Part shown: positions 1 through 13,419 of the stretch, in pieces
Layout: the number at the start of each line of letters is the position of its first letter
How positions within the stretch are numbered: position 1 is the stretch's first letter
Assembly: GCA_002781745.1 (NCBI GenBank)
Contig: PFFW01000016.1
Span: 1 to 38,192 of the forward strand
Length of the DNA: 38,192 nucleotides
Direction of reading: 5' to 3'
Source: Rhodospirillales bacterium CG15_BIG_FIL_POST_REV_8_21_14_020_66_15
GTDB taxonomy: Bacteria; Pseudomonadota; Alphaproteobacteria; Rhodospirillales; Casp-alpha2
The notes under the pieces: model-generated
Databases searched by the model: none
What the model was told of the DNA's origin: nothing
The model's input: only the letters and a program-made list of their open reading frames with translations
Made by a program: the position numbers and the translations under genes

Positions 1-3000
1 TCGTGCGCGAGGTGACCGTGGCCTGGGCGGAGGCCAGCGCCACATTGGGCGCCACGGCGTCGGCGGTCGCCTTGTCGGCGGCGGCGATGGCGGTTTCGGC
101 GGCGCTGGTGGCGCGCGCGGCGGCGGCGGCGGCGTCACGGGCGGCGACGGCCGTGGCGGCGCGGTCGGTCGAGGCGTCGCCGGAGGTCCAGGACTCGACG
201 GCGGCGTCGGCGTTGGCGGCGACCTGGGCGGCCGCTTCGGCCTCGCCGGCGCTGACGGCGGCGGCGGTCGCCGCGGCCTGCGCGCGGTCGGCCGCGGTCT
301 GGGCGGCCGACCCTTTGCCGAGGGCGGCGGTCTGCGCCGCGTCGGCGGCGGTCTGTGCCTGATTGGCGGCGTTGCGCGCCGCCTCGGCGGCGTCGGCGGC
401 CAATTCGGCCGCACCCGGCACGTTGCTCGACGCCAGCGCCTGCGCCGTGGCGGCGGCCTGGGCGGCATCCAGGGTCGCGGGATCGGCGTCGGACGCCTGG
501 GCCTCGGCCTCGTCGGCCAAACGGCCGGCTTCTTCGGCGGCCGCCGCTTGCGCCGCGGCGCGGTCGGCGGCGGCCTGGTCGGCGGCGGCCTGGGCGGCGG
601 CGGCGGCTTCTTCGGCGGCGGCCAAGGCTTCCTGGGCAGCCTGTTGCGCCAGTTCGGCGGCCCGGTCCTCGGCCGCCTGCAGGTCGGCGTCGCCGCGCGC
701 ATCATTGGCCGAGGCCTCGGCACTGTCGAGCGACTGCAGCGCCGCGCCGGCCGCGGCGGCGGCATTGGAGGCCGCCTGGGACGCCCGGTTTGCCTGGGCC
801 GACGCCGACGTCGTCACGCCGCCCACGACGACGCTGCCGGCACCGCTTGCGGCCTGGATCGCCCGGTTGCCGTTCAATTCCGCGGACGCGGCGGCGGCGG
901 CGGCATTCTGTTGCGCCAGCGCGGCGGCGGCGGCGGCGGTCTCGGCGATGACGGCGGCGGCTTCGGCCGCCGCTGCGTTGTTTGCGGCCTCCGCGGCCGC
1001 GGCATCCTGCGCCGCCTGCTCCGCCGTCAGGGCCAGCTCGGCGGCGGTCGCGGCCTGCTGCGCCGCCACGGCGGCATCGGCCACCGCGGCGTCGGCGAAG
1101 CCGAGGGCGGCGTTGAAGGCGGCGAGGTCGGCGGCGGCCTTGGCGGCGGCGGCCTCTGCCGCGGCGAAGGCGGCGGCCTCGTCCTGGCCCTCGGCACCGC
1201 CCAAGACGGCCTCGAAGTTGATCGCCTGGGTCAGCGCGGCGCGCAGGGCGGCAATCGACGTCAGGTCGGCATTGACGTTGACCGAGACGGTGCCGCTGGT
1301 TGCCAGATCCGAGGTCGGGTCCAGGTTCGCCGAAACCGAAATCGTATAGGCATCGCCGACCTCCGGCGTGCCCAGCAGGGTCACCGTCGTGACCTGTCCC
1401 CCCGTGGCCGTGGTGGCGGTGGTCAGGGCGACGGTGGCTCCGTTGTCGGCGATGGCGCCGCCGTTCGATGCCGTGACGCTGACCGTGAATGCCTGGTCCG
1501 GCACGTTGCCGGTGATGACGATGGTGTTGGCGGTGGTGCCGGACGTCGCCGTGACCAGGCCCTGGTCGGCGACGATCTGCTGCTTTTCCGCCAATTCGGC
1601 CTGGGCCAGGGCGATGAACGCGTCGTCGGGATTGTCCGGCTCCGGGTTGATGAAGTCGGCCAGGTCGGCGGCCGCCGAGGCGACGACGGACTTGGCCTTG
1701 GCCAGATCGACAAGCTGTTCGGCGCGGTCCGTCTGCGCATTGGCGGCGGCGACGACGGCGGCGCGCGCGGTGATGGCCTCGGCCCCCTGGCTGGCGTAGC
1801 TCAGGTTGGCGGCGCTGGTGACGGCGGCCTTGACCGTGGCGATCTGGTTGTCCAGCGCCGTGACGAGGGCATTGCGGACCTCGGCCTCGGATGCGGCGAC
1901 GGCCGTGCGCAGCGTCGGATCGCTGAGCGCGACGGCCGGGAAGTCGAGGATGTTCGCGCGGGCCTGAAGGGTTGCATCGCCGCCCGCGGTGTCGGACGCC
2001 AGGAACGCATTCGCGTCGAACCCGGCGAAGTTGACGGCGGCGTCGAGCAGCGCCTGCAGGGCCGACTTGGCGGCGGCGTTGGCGGCGACCTTGTCGGCGC
2101 TGCCGACGATGGCGTTGGCCTGGGCCGCATCCGCGAAGGCGTTGACTGCATTGGCGAGGAGCGACAGCTGATTGGTCAGGGTCGCGACGTCGGCGACGGC
2201 GATCTCAAGAGCCGCCTCGGCCTGGGCCTCGGCCGCCGCCTGGGCGACGGACAGGAAGCCCTCCGCCTGGGCTTCGGCCGATTGCGCCTCGGCCAGGCTG
2301 TTGATGGCGGCGAGCGATTCGTTCAGTTCCGTCTGCGCGACCGCTGCCAGGTTGTCGACGGTCGTCCGCGCCGCGACGGCCAACACGCTTGACGCGTCGG
2401 CGACCTGATCGGCGCCGTTGATGAAGCCGACGTTGCCCGCCGTGACGTCGTCCAGGGCGTCCAGGTTGACGGCCGCCGTCGATCCGTCGGGCGCCGTCAC
2501 CGTCGTCGAATTGGACACCGTCAGGGTGCCTGCGTTGTTGGTGACGGTGACCTGCACGGTGGAGATGTCGAAGCCGCCGGAGTCGTTCTGCGCCGCGATC
2601 AGGAAGGTGTCCGTCGCGCTGTTTCCGATGGCCAGATCCGCATAGGCGTCGGCGTCCGGCGTGTAGACGACGTTGCCGTTGGCGTCGAAGGTGACCTCGC
2701 CCTTGTCGCCGTCGCCGATGCCGCGGGCGCGGGCCTGGGCCGTCTGCGCCGCGCCCTGGAACAGGTCGAAGACGTCTTCCTGGAAATCGACGGCGGCCTG
2801 GGCGTTGGCCTGGTTCTGGGTGGCGAGCGCCAGGGCGGCCTCAAGCGCCGGCGTGCCCGGCGCCGCGTTGGCGGCGTCGGTGGCGGCGGTCAGGGCGGTA
2901 TTGGCGGCGGCCAGGGCGGCCTCGGCGGCATCCAGGTTCTGCTGCACGCCGTCGGCGGTCAGCCCCGAAAGGGTGCCGGACGCGGTGATCAGGCTGCTGC

Positions 3001-5623
3001 CCGAGCCTGAGGTCACGGTAACGTCGTCGGACACCGTGATGGTACCGCCGTCATTGGTGATGGTGACGGTGATGATCCGAAGGTCGAAACCGCCCGACGC
3101 ATTCTCGATGGCGATCTTGAAGCTGTCGGTCGTGCTCTGGCCCGGGTTCAGGGCGGCGACGTCCGCGTTGCTTTCGTCCACAACATAGGTCAGCGCGCCG
3201 TCGGCATCGGCGACGACGTCGCCCTTGTCGCCGTCGCTGGCTCCCTTCTGGATCGCCTCGGCGCTTTTGGCCGCGTCCTCGAAGGCGTCGGCGGTGGCCT
3301 TGTCCACGGCCTCGTCGATCAGCTTGACCAGCAGGTCGGCGCGCGCGTCGAGCACGTCGTTCGCGGCGGCCGTCGCTTCGGCCTTCTGCGTATCGGCCGT
3401 GGTTTGCGCGGCGGTGGTGGCGGCCTGCTTGGCGGTCAGATCGGCCTGCGCCGCGCCGTCCTTGAAGGCCTGGGCCGCCTCGCGGGCCTGGGACGCGCCC
3501 TGAATGGCGGCGGTCGCCTCGTCGGCGGTCGTTTCCGCCGTGTTGGAATCCTGGATCGCCTGCTGGAACTGCGAGATGACCGCCGGATCGACGGTGCGCG
3601 TCGCCTGGAAGGCGTCGAACTGAGCGATCGCCTGGGCCTTCAGGGTGTTCACGGTTCCCGCCGCCGTGACGGCGGTGGCCTTGGCCGTCAGCATGGCCGC
3701 CGGGTCGGTCGTGTTGAGGGTGCCCTGCGCGGCGGTCGCGGCCTGGTCGGCGGCGTCGGCGGCCTGCACCGCCAGGTTCAGGACCGTCAGCAGTTCCGGC
3801 GGCAAGCCCGGCTTGGCGGCAACGATGTCGCGGACCGCCGTGACCTTGGTGGTCACGATGTTGACGACGAGATGCAGGTTGTTGATGTCCGTCGTCGTCG
3901 CGCCGGCGGCGGCCAGCTTGGCGTTGATGTTGGTGCTGAACGACGTGGCGGCGGCCGTGCGGGCGGCGGCGATGCCCCCGCCGGCGGCGGCGACGGCATC
4001 GGTCTTGGCCGTGGTGGCGGCGGCGATGGCGGCGGTGACGACGGCGGAAATTTCGGTGGCCGAGGTCACCAAATTGTCGCCTGTGGCGCCGTCCAGGCCC
4101 ACGGCCTCGCGCAGGGCCGCCAGGGTCTCGGCGTCGATCTCGCCGCCCGACGCGGCGACGGACAGCATCGCCTGCGCCGACTGGATCATGGTGATCAGGG
4201 CTTCGGACAGCGCCCGGGCGGCGTTCAGCGCCTCCAGCGGCGCGACCACGACCTCGATCAGCGAATCCGTATCCGTGTTCGACAGACCGGCGTTGGGGCC
4301 GAGGACAGAGAGCGAGCCCGTGAGTGAACTGACTGCGGTCGACGCCGCCGTTTCCGCGTTGGCCGCCGTGGTCGCGGCGCCGTTCAGCAGGGACAGGGCC
4401 TCGTTGATGGAAGCGAAGCTCGCGGTGTTGAAAATACCCGCCTGCTGTTGCAGCAGAAGTATTTCCTCGGGCGGCAGGTCCGCAATGGTTCGCAGGGCGG
4501 GCCGGAGGGCGCCTCCCGCCAGATTTTCGAACTGAGCAAAGCGAATGGCGTTGACCTGTTGCTGGATCAGGCCTTCAGCAATGGCTTGGTCAAGTTGCGT
4601 CAGCTTCTGGGCGAGCGCATCCAGTGCGTCCTGGTCCGGAGGCGGCGTGTCGGTGCCCTGCTGCCCCGGAACCAGACTGTCTTCGCCGCCCGATGGCGAC
4701 GGCGGCAGGACACGCAGCACGCTGCCGTACTGCTGCTGGATCTGCTGGGCCGTGATGATGATCGGCGGGGGCGGGGCCAGGTTGATGGACGCGATGGACA
4801 CCGTCGCGCCGACCTGGTTCAGGACCACGGTGCCGGCATTGTTGGAGATCACGACCTCGCCGACGAATTGGCCTTCGGGCAGGATCGTGAAGTTGCTCTG
4901 CGCGCCCTCGGGCGCCGCGCGGCCTGCCAGCGCCGTGCCGCGGATGCCGATGGTCGCCGTCGGCGTCGAGATGATCATGTTGTCCGGGCCGGTCTTGGCG
5001 ATCTGGCCCGAGATGAAGGAGAACGCGCCCTGGACGATCGAGGCGCCGAAGGTGCCGGTCTGCGCCTGCGGGTCGTAGACCATCTCGTCCAGCACCATGC
5101 GGCCGTTGTCGGCGAGGGAGAAGGTCGATTCGTCGGCGAACTCCATGCCGACCGCGCCGAGCGGCCCGGTCTCGATCACGTCGCCCTGATAGACCGGGTC
5201 GCCGACCTTCAGCACCACCTTGGTGCCGTCGGCGTGGGTCGCCTCGACCTTGCCGTTGACGGTGACGATCTTGCCGATCGGTTCGGCGGCGCCCGCGGGG
5301 GCGGCCTGGGCCTCCATGCCGGGCGCCATGGGCCCGGCCAGCTTGACCGCCAGCGGTCCGTTGATGACCGCGCCGTCGGGCGTCACCAGATCCGGCGGAT
5401 CGGCGAACTTGAAGAAGCTTTTGATGAGAACCGTGGAGCCGTCCCGGCCGACCAGCAGAAGGTCGGGGCCCTGGCGCACGAACTTGGCCTGAAGAATCCA
5501 GCCGCCGTCAGGTACGTGGACCTGATCGGTTCCGGCGGCGTCGAGGACGTAAGAACCGGCCCCGCTCCAATCGAGCGGTTCCGCTCCTTTGTCCACGCCG
5601 GGAATATGCCGGTTCTTGGCCAC
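1..5623 (-). CDS. Giant Ala-rich FecR-domain surface/secreted protein, C-terminus beyond left edge
   Basis: The minus frame is open from GTG 5623 to the window edge (1874 codons, no stop). An in-frame TGA two codons upstream fixes the start at or after 5626. Residues 20-110 form a beta-rich N-terminal module (YVLDAAGTDQVHVPDGGW..., DLLLVGRDGSTVLIKSFF) like those at the N-terminus of large type I-secreted adhesins. A FecR-like domain spans about 115-275 (GDVIETG, FADESTFSL, STPTATIGIRGT). From about 330 the chain is Ala/Gln/Asp/Glu-rich and probably helical or coiled coil. Two related VCBS/cadherin-like modules interrupt it at about 790-875 and 965-1050 (GDKGDVVADADG, GDKGEVTFDANG), and another beta module lies at about 1350-1450. 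The last 400 visible residues are close to half alanine. There is no Sec signal peptide at the start, which fits a C-terminal type I secretion signal (inference, not visible here). The Shine-Dalgarno is weak. A biofilm or adhesion role is inferred. Confidence 0.82.
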   Translation of the reverse strand, partial: MAKNRHIPGVDKGAEPLDWSGAGSYVLDAAGTDQVHVPDGGWILQAKFVRQGPDLLLVGRDGSTVLIKSFFKFADPPDLVTPDGAVINGPLAVKLAGPMAPGMEAQAAPAGAAEPIGKIVTVNGKVEATHADGTKVVLKVGDPVYQGDVIETGPLGAVGMEFADESTFSLADNGRMVLDEMVYDPQAQTGTFGASIVQGAFSFISGQIAKTGPDNMIISTPTATIGIRGTALAGRAAPEGAQSNFTILPEGQFVGEVVISNNAGTVVLNQVGATVSIASINLAPPPPIIITAQQIQQQYGSVLRVLPPSPSGGEDSLVPGQQGTDTPPPDQDALDALAQKLTQLDQAIAEGLIQQQVNAIRFAQFENLAGGALRPALRTIADLPPEEILLLQQQAGIFNTASFASINEALSLLNGAATTAANAETAASTAVSSLTGSLSVLGPNAGLSNTDTDSLIEVVVAPLEALNAARALSEALITMIQSAQAMLSVAASGGEIDAETLAALREAVGLDGATGDNLVTSATEISAVVTAAIAAATTAKTDAVAAAGGGIAAARTAAATSFSTNINAKLAAAGATTTDINNLHLVVNIVTTKVTAVRDIVAAKPGLPPELLTVLNLAVQAADAADQAATAAQGTLNTTDPAAMLTAKATAVTAAGTVNTLKAQAIAQFDAFQATRTVDPAVISQFQQAIQDSNTAETTADEATAAIQGASQAREAAQAFKDGAAQADLTAKQAATTAAQTTADTQKAEATAAANDVLDARADLLVKLIDEAVDKATADAFEDAAKSAEAIQKGASDGDKGDVVADADGALTYVVDESNADVAALNPGQSTTDSFKIAIENASGGFDLRIITVTITNDGGTITVSDDVTVTSGSGSSLITASGTLSGLTADGVQQNLDAAEAALAAANTALTAATDAANAAPGTPALEAALALATQNQANAQAAVDFQEDVFDLFQGAAQTAQARARGIGDGDKGEVTFDANGNVVYTPDADAYADLAIGNSATDTFLIAAQNDSGGFDISTVQVTVTNNAGTLTVSNSTTVTAPDGSTAAVNLDALDDVTAGNVGFINGADQVADASSVLAVAARTTVDNLAAVAQTELNESLAAINSLAEAQSAEAQAEGFLSVAQAAAEAQAEAALEIAVADVATLTNQLSLLANAVNAFADAAQANAIVGSADKVAANAAAKSALQALLDAAVNFAGFDANAFLASDTAGGDATLQARANILDFPAVALSDPTLRTAVAASEAEVRNALVTALDNQIATVKAAVTSAANLSYASQGAEAITARAAVVAAANAQTDRAEQLVDLAKAKSVVASAAADLADFINPEPDNPDDAFIALAQAELAEKQQIVADQGLVTATSGTTANTIVITGNVPDQAFTVSVTASNGGAIADNGATVALTTATTATGGQVTTVTLLGTPEVGDAYTISVSANLDPTSDLATSGTVSVNVNADLTSIAALRAALTQAINFEAVLGGAEGQDEAAAFAAAEAAAAKAAADLAAFNAALGFADAAVADAAVAAQQAATAAELALTAEQAAQDAAAAEAANNAAAAEAAAVIAETAAAAAALAQQNAAAAAASAELNGNRAIQAASGAGSVVVGGVTTSASAQANRASQAASNAAAAAGAALQSLDSAEASANDARGDADLQAAEDRAAELAQQAAQEALAAAEEAAAAAQAAADQAAADRAAAQAAAAEEAGRLADEAEAQASDADPATLDAAQAAATAQALASSNVPGAAELAADAAEAARNAANQAQTAADAAQTAALGKGSAAQTAADRAQAAATAAAVSAGEAEAAAQVAANADAAVESWTSGDASTDRAATAVAARDAAAAAARATSAAETAIAAADKATADAVAPNVALASAQATVTSRT

Positions 5624-5946
5624 CCGTCAGTTGCTCGCTCTTCCACGCTCACGGCACCGCCGCTAGGGCTGCGCCGAAGCAAATCCCCCATTTCCCCCTA
5701 GAACGAGCACTGGCGTTGCGACCCGCCGTTTCGCGATCTTGTCGTGTCTCGTTCGACGGGCTCGACGAACTGTAGGCGTCCAACCTTACAACAACGTGAA
5801 CACTCAGCCTACGCGATCGCCCTTATATAATAGGTCTAAAATTAAACTAAAATCGATGAAAAAGATGTGACCGGCGACCGGGCGGGGCGATATTTTCTGT
5901 AGATCGCCCATAAGCTGAATATTGGCCCGTATTCAGGTTTTTTGTT
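5624..5946. promoter_or_regulatory. 323-bp intergenic region upstream of the FecR-domain gene
   Basis: This lies between the TolC-family stop and the giant-protein start; both genes read leftward. It holds an AT-rich island at about 5815-5880 in otherwise GC-rich DNA. On the minus strand the island contains a TATTAT box (5 of 6 to the -10 consensus), but no convincing -35 could be placed. The island is the best candidate for a separate promoter of the giant gene. A REP-like quasi-palindrome lies at 5751-5770. No clear rho-independent terminator was seen after the TolC gene. Short ORFs entering the region (for example ATG 5691, minus) are out of frame with the real coding sequence. Confidence 0.4.
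5751..5770. repeat. REP-like quasi-palindrome
   Basis: The sequence GTTCGACGGGCTCGACGAAC has half-arms matching as inverted repeats at 8 of 10 positions. It resembles the widespread TTCGACAAGCTCA..GACGAAC class of extragenic palindromes in proteobacterial genomes. Only one copy is visible in this window, so repetitive status is inferred. Confidence 0.35.
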
Positions 5947-7254
5947 CTACTTTTCCTCCACCGCCGAAACCTCCAGACGTCCCATCGCGTTCAACAGGCG
6001 GAAGGTGGCCTGGACGATCGCCACTTCCGTCAGGACGGCGTCGCTCTGCGCGTTGATGAGGCGGGTCTCCCCGGACAGCACATCAAGCAGCGAACGTCGG
6101 CCGGCCTCGCGTTCCTCGCGCGCCAGTTCCAGGAACTTGGCCGCGATTTCGATCTGCGCCGTACGGACCTCGTGGTTCTGGCGCGCCGTTTCCAGATCGG
6201 CCCACGCCTGGCGGATGTTTTCCTCGATGGTGCGCTGGGTATCCGCGGCACGGTCGATCGAGGCCTTGTAGTCGCTGCGCGTGGCGTCAACCGAATCGAG
6301 GGAGGTAAAGCCAAGGTTGAAGGGGAAGTTGAGCTCGACCTTGGCGACCTGTTCGTTGCGTTGGCCGATGGTGCCGTCCAGGTTCTTCTCATGGCTGGTT
6401 TCGACGACCGCGTTCAGTTCAGGATAGAATAGGTCCTGACGGGTCCGCGAGACGGTGTCCTTGGCGATGTCCGACGCCAGCCGGTCGATGCGAAGCTGAA
6501 AATTCTCCTTGAGCCCGATCTCGATGGCTTCCTCCAGGGTCCGCGGCATGAGCACTTCGGGAAGGGCGGGCAGCTTGAACTGGTCGATTCCCCGCGGCAT
6601 GTCACGGTACAGCGCATGATAGCGCGACAGGGCGTTGCGCAGGGTGCCCTCGGCGACCACGCGCCGCGACTGCGCCTCGGCCAACTCGGTCTTGGCCTGC
6701 AGGACGTCGGTCGAGAAGCCGGCTCCGCCCGCGACCCGCGCGTCTTCCAGTTCCGTCTGCTTCTTGATGTTGTCTTCCGACTGGCGGGACAGCTTCAGGC
6801 GGCGGTCGGCGCTGTAGACCTGGATGTAGGCGACGATGCCCTCGAGGACCAGGTCCTGGCGAACCCGATGCAGGTTGATCGCGGCCGATTCCCGATTCTT
6901 GCGGGAAATGTCGATGTCCGAGTTGGACTTGCCGAAATCCCACAACAGCTGGGTGACGCTGACCGTGGTCTCGTTGAACCGCTTGGTGGTGTCCTGGGTC
7001 CCCGGGTTGGCGCGCTTCTGGTAGCCGTTGTTGAAGTCGACCTCCAGTTCGGGAAACCAGGCGCCGCGGGTTACGCGAATGCGGCTGGTCGCGGCGTCCA
7101 AGGCGTTCTTGGCCGACTTGATCCGGTCGTGGCTTTCGATCAGGTTCAGCAGCAGATCGGGCAAGGAGGGGGTCTGTGCCTGCGCGCTGACACCCCCCGT
7201 CAGTGCGCCGAAGACGGCCGCGACTGTTAACCCCGCCTTGAGAAGGCTACGCAA
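5947..7254 (-). CDS. TolC-family outer-membrane efflux/secretion channel
   Basis: 435 aa. It begins with a signal peptide (MRSLLKAGLTVAAVFGALTGG, cleavage near SAQA, about residue 26). Two homologous repeats typical of TolC/OEP proteins follow, at about 30-225 and 240-430, with long amphipathic helices: ELEDARVAGGAGFSTDVLQA near 168-187 and REEREAGRRSLLDVLSGETR near 379-398. Length is normal for the family. TTG 7254 was chosen because GGGGA lies 5 nt upstream and the signal peptide starts immediately; the frame stays open far upstream, but that extension lacks protein-like sequence. It lies upstream of the giant FecR-domain gene on the same strand, the arrangement expected for the outer-membrane channel of a type I secretion system. 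The ABC ATPase and membrane-fusion subunits are not visible in this part of the window. Confidence 0.9.
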   Translation of the reverse strand: MRSLLKAGLTVAAVFGALTGGVSAQAQTPSLPDLLLNLIESHDRIKSAKNALDAATSRIRVTRGAWFPELEVDFNNGYQKRANPGTQDTTKRFNETTVSVTQLLWDFGKSNSDIDISRKNRESAAINLHRVRQDLVLEGIVAYIQVYSADRRLKLSRQSEDNIKKQTELEDARVAGGAGFSTDVLQAKTELAEAQSRRVVAEGTLRNALSRYHALYRDMPRGIDQFKLPALPEVLMPRTLEEAIEIGLKENFQLRIDRLASDIAKDTVSRTRQDLFYPELNAVVETSHEKNLDGTIGQRNEQVAKVELNFPFNLGFTSLDSVDATRSDYKASIDRAADTQRTIEENIRQAWADLETARQNHEVRTAQIEIAAKFLELAREEREAGRRSLLDVLSGETRLINAQSDAVLTEVAIVQATFRLLNAMGRLEVSAVEEK

Positions 7255-7581
7255 AGTCTTTCCCCGATAACCCTGCCGACATTGACGCCTAAATTTGCAC
7301 AATCGGACATTAATTGGAACAAAATATATATTGTCGGGCGTGTCCGCCGCGGACCGGTCGGAAATCACGGATTCCATACATAAGTGCATGAGAAATAGAA
7401 TAAATAATACGCGGGTAAATTTATGGAGAACCCGCTCCGGGATTGTCGGCCCGCCGGGCCGTGACCGTGACCCCGAAGGCTCGCCGGCGATTCGCCATAC
7501 CGTCGACGGCGCCCAGGCTCTATGTTCGTGCAACGCCGCGCCGGCCCGCCCGGGGGGCCGCGCAAGACCAGGTGAGGAAAC
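7255..7581. promoter_or_regulatory. 327-bp divergent intergenic region between tolC-like and acyl-CoA dehydrogenase genes
   Basis: This region separates divergently transcribed genes and should hold both promoters. It is AT-rich from about 7290 to 7430, with a short palindrome AATATATATT around 7323-7332 and an A/T tract near 7390-7425. No -35/-10 pair stands out enough to assign. A 96-codon ORF at 7295-7585 shows no family resemblance and is not accepted as a gene. Confidence 0.4.
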
Positions 7582-8739
7582 GTGACCGACGAACTTCCCA
7601 GGAACGAAGCCGACCTCGTGGCCGCCGCGGCCGAGTTCGCCGCCAGTGAAGTGCGGCCGCATGCCGCAAAATGGGAGAAGGCGCGGGCCCTTCCCGCGGA
7701 GGTTTTCCAACGGGCGGCGGCGGCCGGCCTGACGTCGGCGATCCTGCCTCCGGCGGCCGGCGGCGGCGGCGTCAGCATGCTTTGCGCGGCGCGCATGGCG
7801 GATGTCCTTGCCCGGGCCGACTTCGGCTTCGCCTTCGCGCTCAAGGTCCACGCCAACGCGGCCAACGCCGTGGCCCGGCGCGGGACCGACGACCAGTGCT
7901 CCCGCCTGTTGCCGGATATGATCGGCGGGCGCCGGATCGGCGCCTTCTGCCTGACCGAACCGGGGGTCGGCAGCGATGCCACCGCGATTGCCTGCGCGGC
8001 GCGCAAGGAAACCGGCGGCTGGACCGTAAGCGGCGAAAAAGCCTGGGTCACCAACGGCGTAATCGCCGATGTCCTGAGCGTCTATGTCCAGACCGATGCA
8101 CGGGCGGGATGGCGGGGCATCGCCAACCTGTTGGTCGAGGGTGGTTCGCCGGGCTTTACGCGGGGCGCGCCCTACGACCTTCTGGGCGGGCATGCCGCCG
8201 GGCTGTGCGGCCTGACCTTCGACGCCTGCCGGGTGCCGGACGCCAATCTGCTGTTGCCGCCGGGCGAGGGCTTCAAGGCCGCCATGGCGGGAATCAACAT
8301 GGCGCGGATGTTCGTCGCCGCCTTGTGCTGCGGAATGCTGGCCGACAGCCTCGATCGGGCGCTTGAGTACGGCGCCGCGCGCATGGCCTTCGGCCGGCCG
8401 ATCCTGGCGAACCAGGGTCTGCAATGGGAACTGGCCGACGTCGCGACGGACCTTGAGGCCTGCCGGCTGCTGACCGACCGCGCGGCCTGCACGTTGGATG
8501 CCGGCGAGGCGGGCATCGCCGAATGCGCCCATGCCAAGAAGTTCGCGACCCGCGCCGCCGTGCGCGGCATCTCCGCCTGCATGCAGGCGATGGGCGCGGT
8601 CGGCCTGCGGGCCGACGAACCCTTCGGCCGCCATTTCGCGGCGGCCAAGATGTGCGAGTTCCTGGACGGCACGACGGAAATCCAGAACGTCGTGATCTCC
8701 CGCAGCCTGCTGCGACCGTTCGGTCTGGACGCGTCCTAG
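7582..8739 (+). CDS. Acyl-CoA dehydrogenase family protein
   Basis: 385 aa, the usual acyl-CoA dehydrogenase length; FAD-dependent oxidation of an acyl-CoA thioester, cytosolic. The signature CLTEPGVGSDATA (123-135) followed by GGWTVSGEKAWVTNG (145-159) forms the FAD/substrate region. The C-terminal FAD-binding helix bundle includes AFGRPI (269-274), GAVGLRADEPFGRHFAAAKM (338-357) and LDGTTEIQNVVISR (361-374). The usual catalytic glutamate of the YEGT motif is aspartate here (D362). GTG 7582 has a GGTGAGG Shine-Dalgarno 4-10 nt upstream. The gene stands alone: it diverges from the tolC-like gene and converges with the kinase gene (20-bp gap). Substrate cannot be assigned. Confidence 0.88.
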   Translation: MTDELPRNEADLVAAAAEFAASEVRPHAAKWEKARALPAEVFQRAAAAGLTSAILPPAAGGGGVSMLCAARMADVLARADFGFAFALKVHANAANAVARRGTDDQCSRLLPDMIGGRRIGAFCLTEPGVGSDATAIACAARKETGGWTVSGEKAWVTNGVIADVLSVYVQTDARAGWRGIANLLVEGGSPGFTRGAPYDLLGGHAAGLCGLTFDACRVPDANLLLPPGEGFKAAMAGINMARMFVAALCCGMLADSLDRALEYGAARMAFGRPILANQGLQWELADVATDLEACRLLTDRAACTLDAGEAGIAECAHAKKFATRAAVRGISACMQAMGAVGLRADEPFGRHFAAAKMCEFLDGTTEIQNVVISRSLLRPFGLDAS

Positions 8740-8759
8740 CGTCCTGGGGGCCGGTTCGG

Positions 8760-13283
<4,524 letters not shown>

Positions 13284-13393
13284 TCCCGATCCTAGCGCAT
13301 ATCCCGCCCGTCGTCGGCGGGCGTGGGGTCCCAAGCCTTAGGATAAAAGCAGAAATCGGATGTTGGTTCGATAGAGCAAGAGGATAGGGTCGC

Positions 13394-13419
13394 CCGATAC
13401 CATCCCTTCGGGGTATCGG
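13394..13419. promoter_or_regulatory. Inverted repeat CCGATACC-N10-GGTATCGG in kinase/regulator intergenic region
   Basis: Perfect 8-bp arms (13394-13401 and 13412-13419) are separated by 10 bp. A further direct copy of CCGATAC lies at 13447-13453. The element lies between the divergent kinase and response-regulator genes, so it may be an operator for either promoter. A hairpin role is also possible. Confidence 0.4.

Noticed and set aside
1-1250. Simple GCC/GCG repeats as a possible CRISPR or satellite array
   Set aside because: There is no regular repeat-spacer period. The repetition is explained by alanine codons in the giant gene.
5383-5691. Minus-strand ORF with ATG 5691 after an AGGGGG stretch
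   Set aside because: It is out of frame with the FecR-domain gene, its product has no protein-like composition, and the purine stretch is only 2 nt from the ATG. A frameshift joining it to the real gene was considered but is not needed because GTG 5623 gives a complete N-terminal module.
3-5701. Long plus-strand ORFs of Ala-, Gly- or Arg-rich protein (for example 363-1349, 548-2392, 3404-4327, 4448-5701)
   Set aside because: They are shadows of the minus-strand giant gene: GC-biased Ala codons read in reverse give Arg, Gly and Ala ORFs with no domains. The minus frame is open throughout and has recognisable FecR and cadherin-like modules.
7295-7585. 96-codon plus-strand ORF in the divergent intergenic region
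   Set aside because: It has no recognisable motif, changes composition from AT-rich to Arg/Pro-rich halfway, and overlaps the dehydrogenase start.
7255-8634. 900-residue extended version of the TolC-like ORF
   Set aside because: The extra 460 codons run antisense through the acyl-CoA dehydrogenase gene and precede the signal peptide. TTG 7254 has a good ribosome-binding site.
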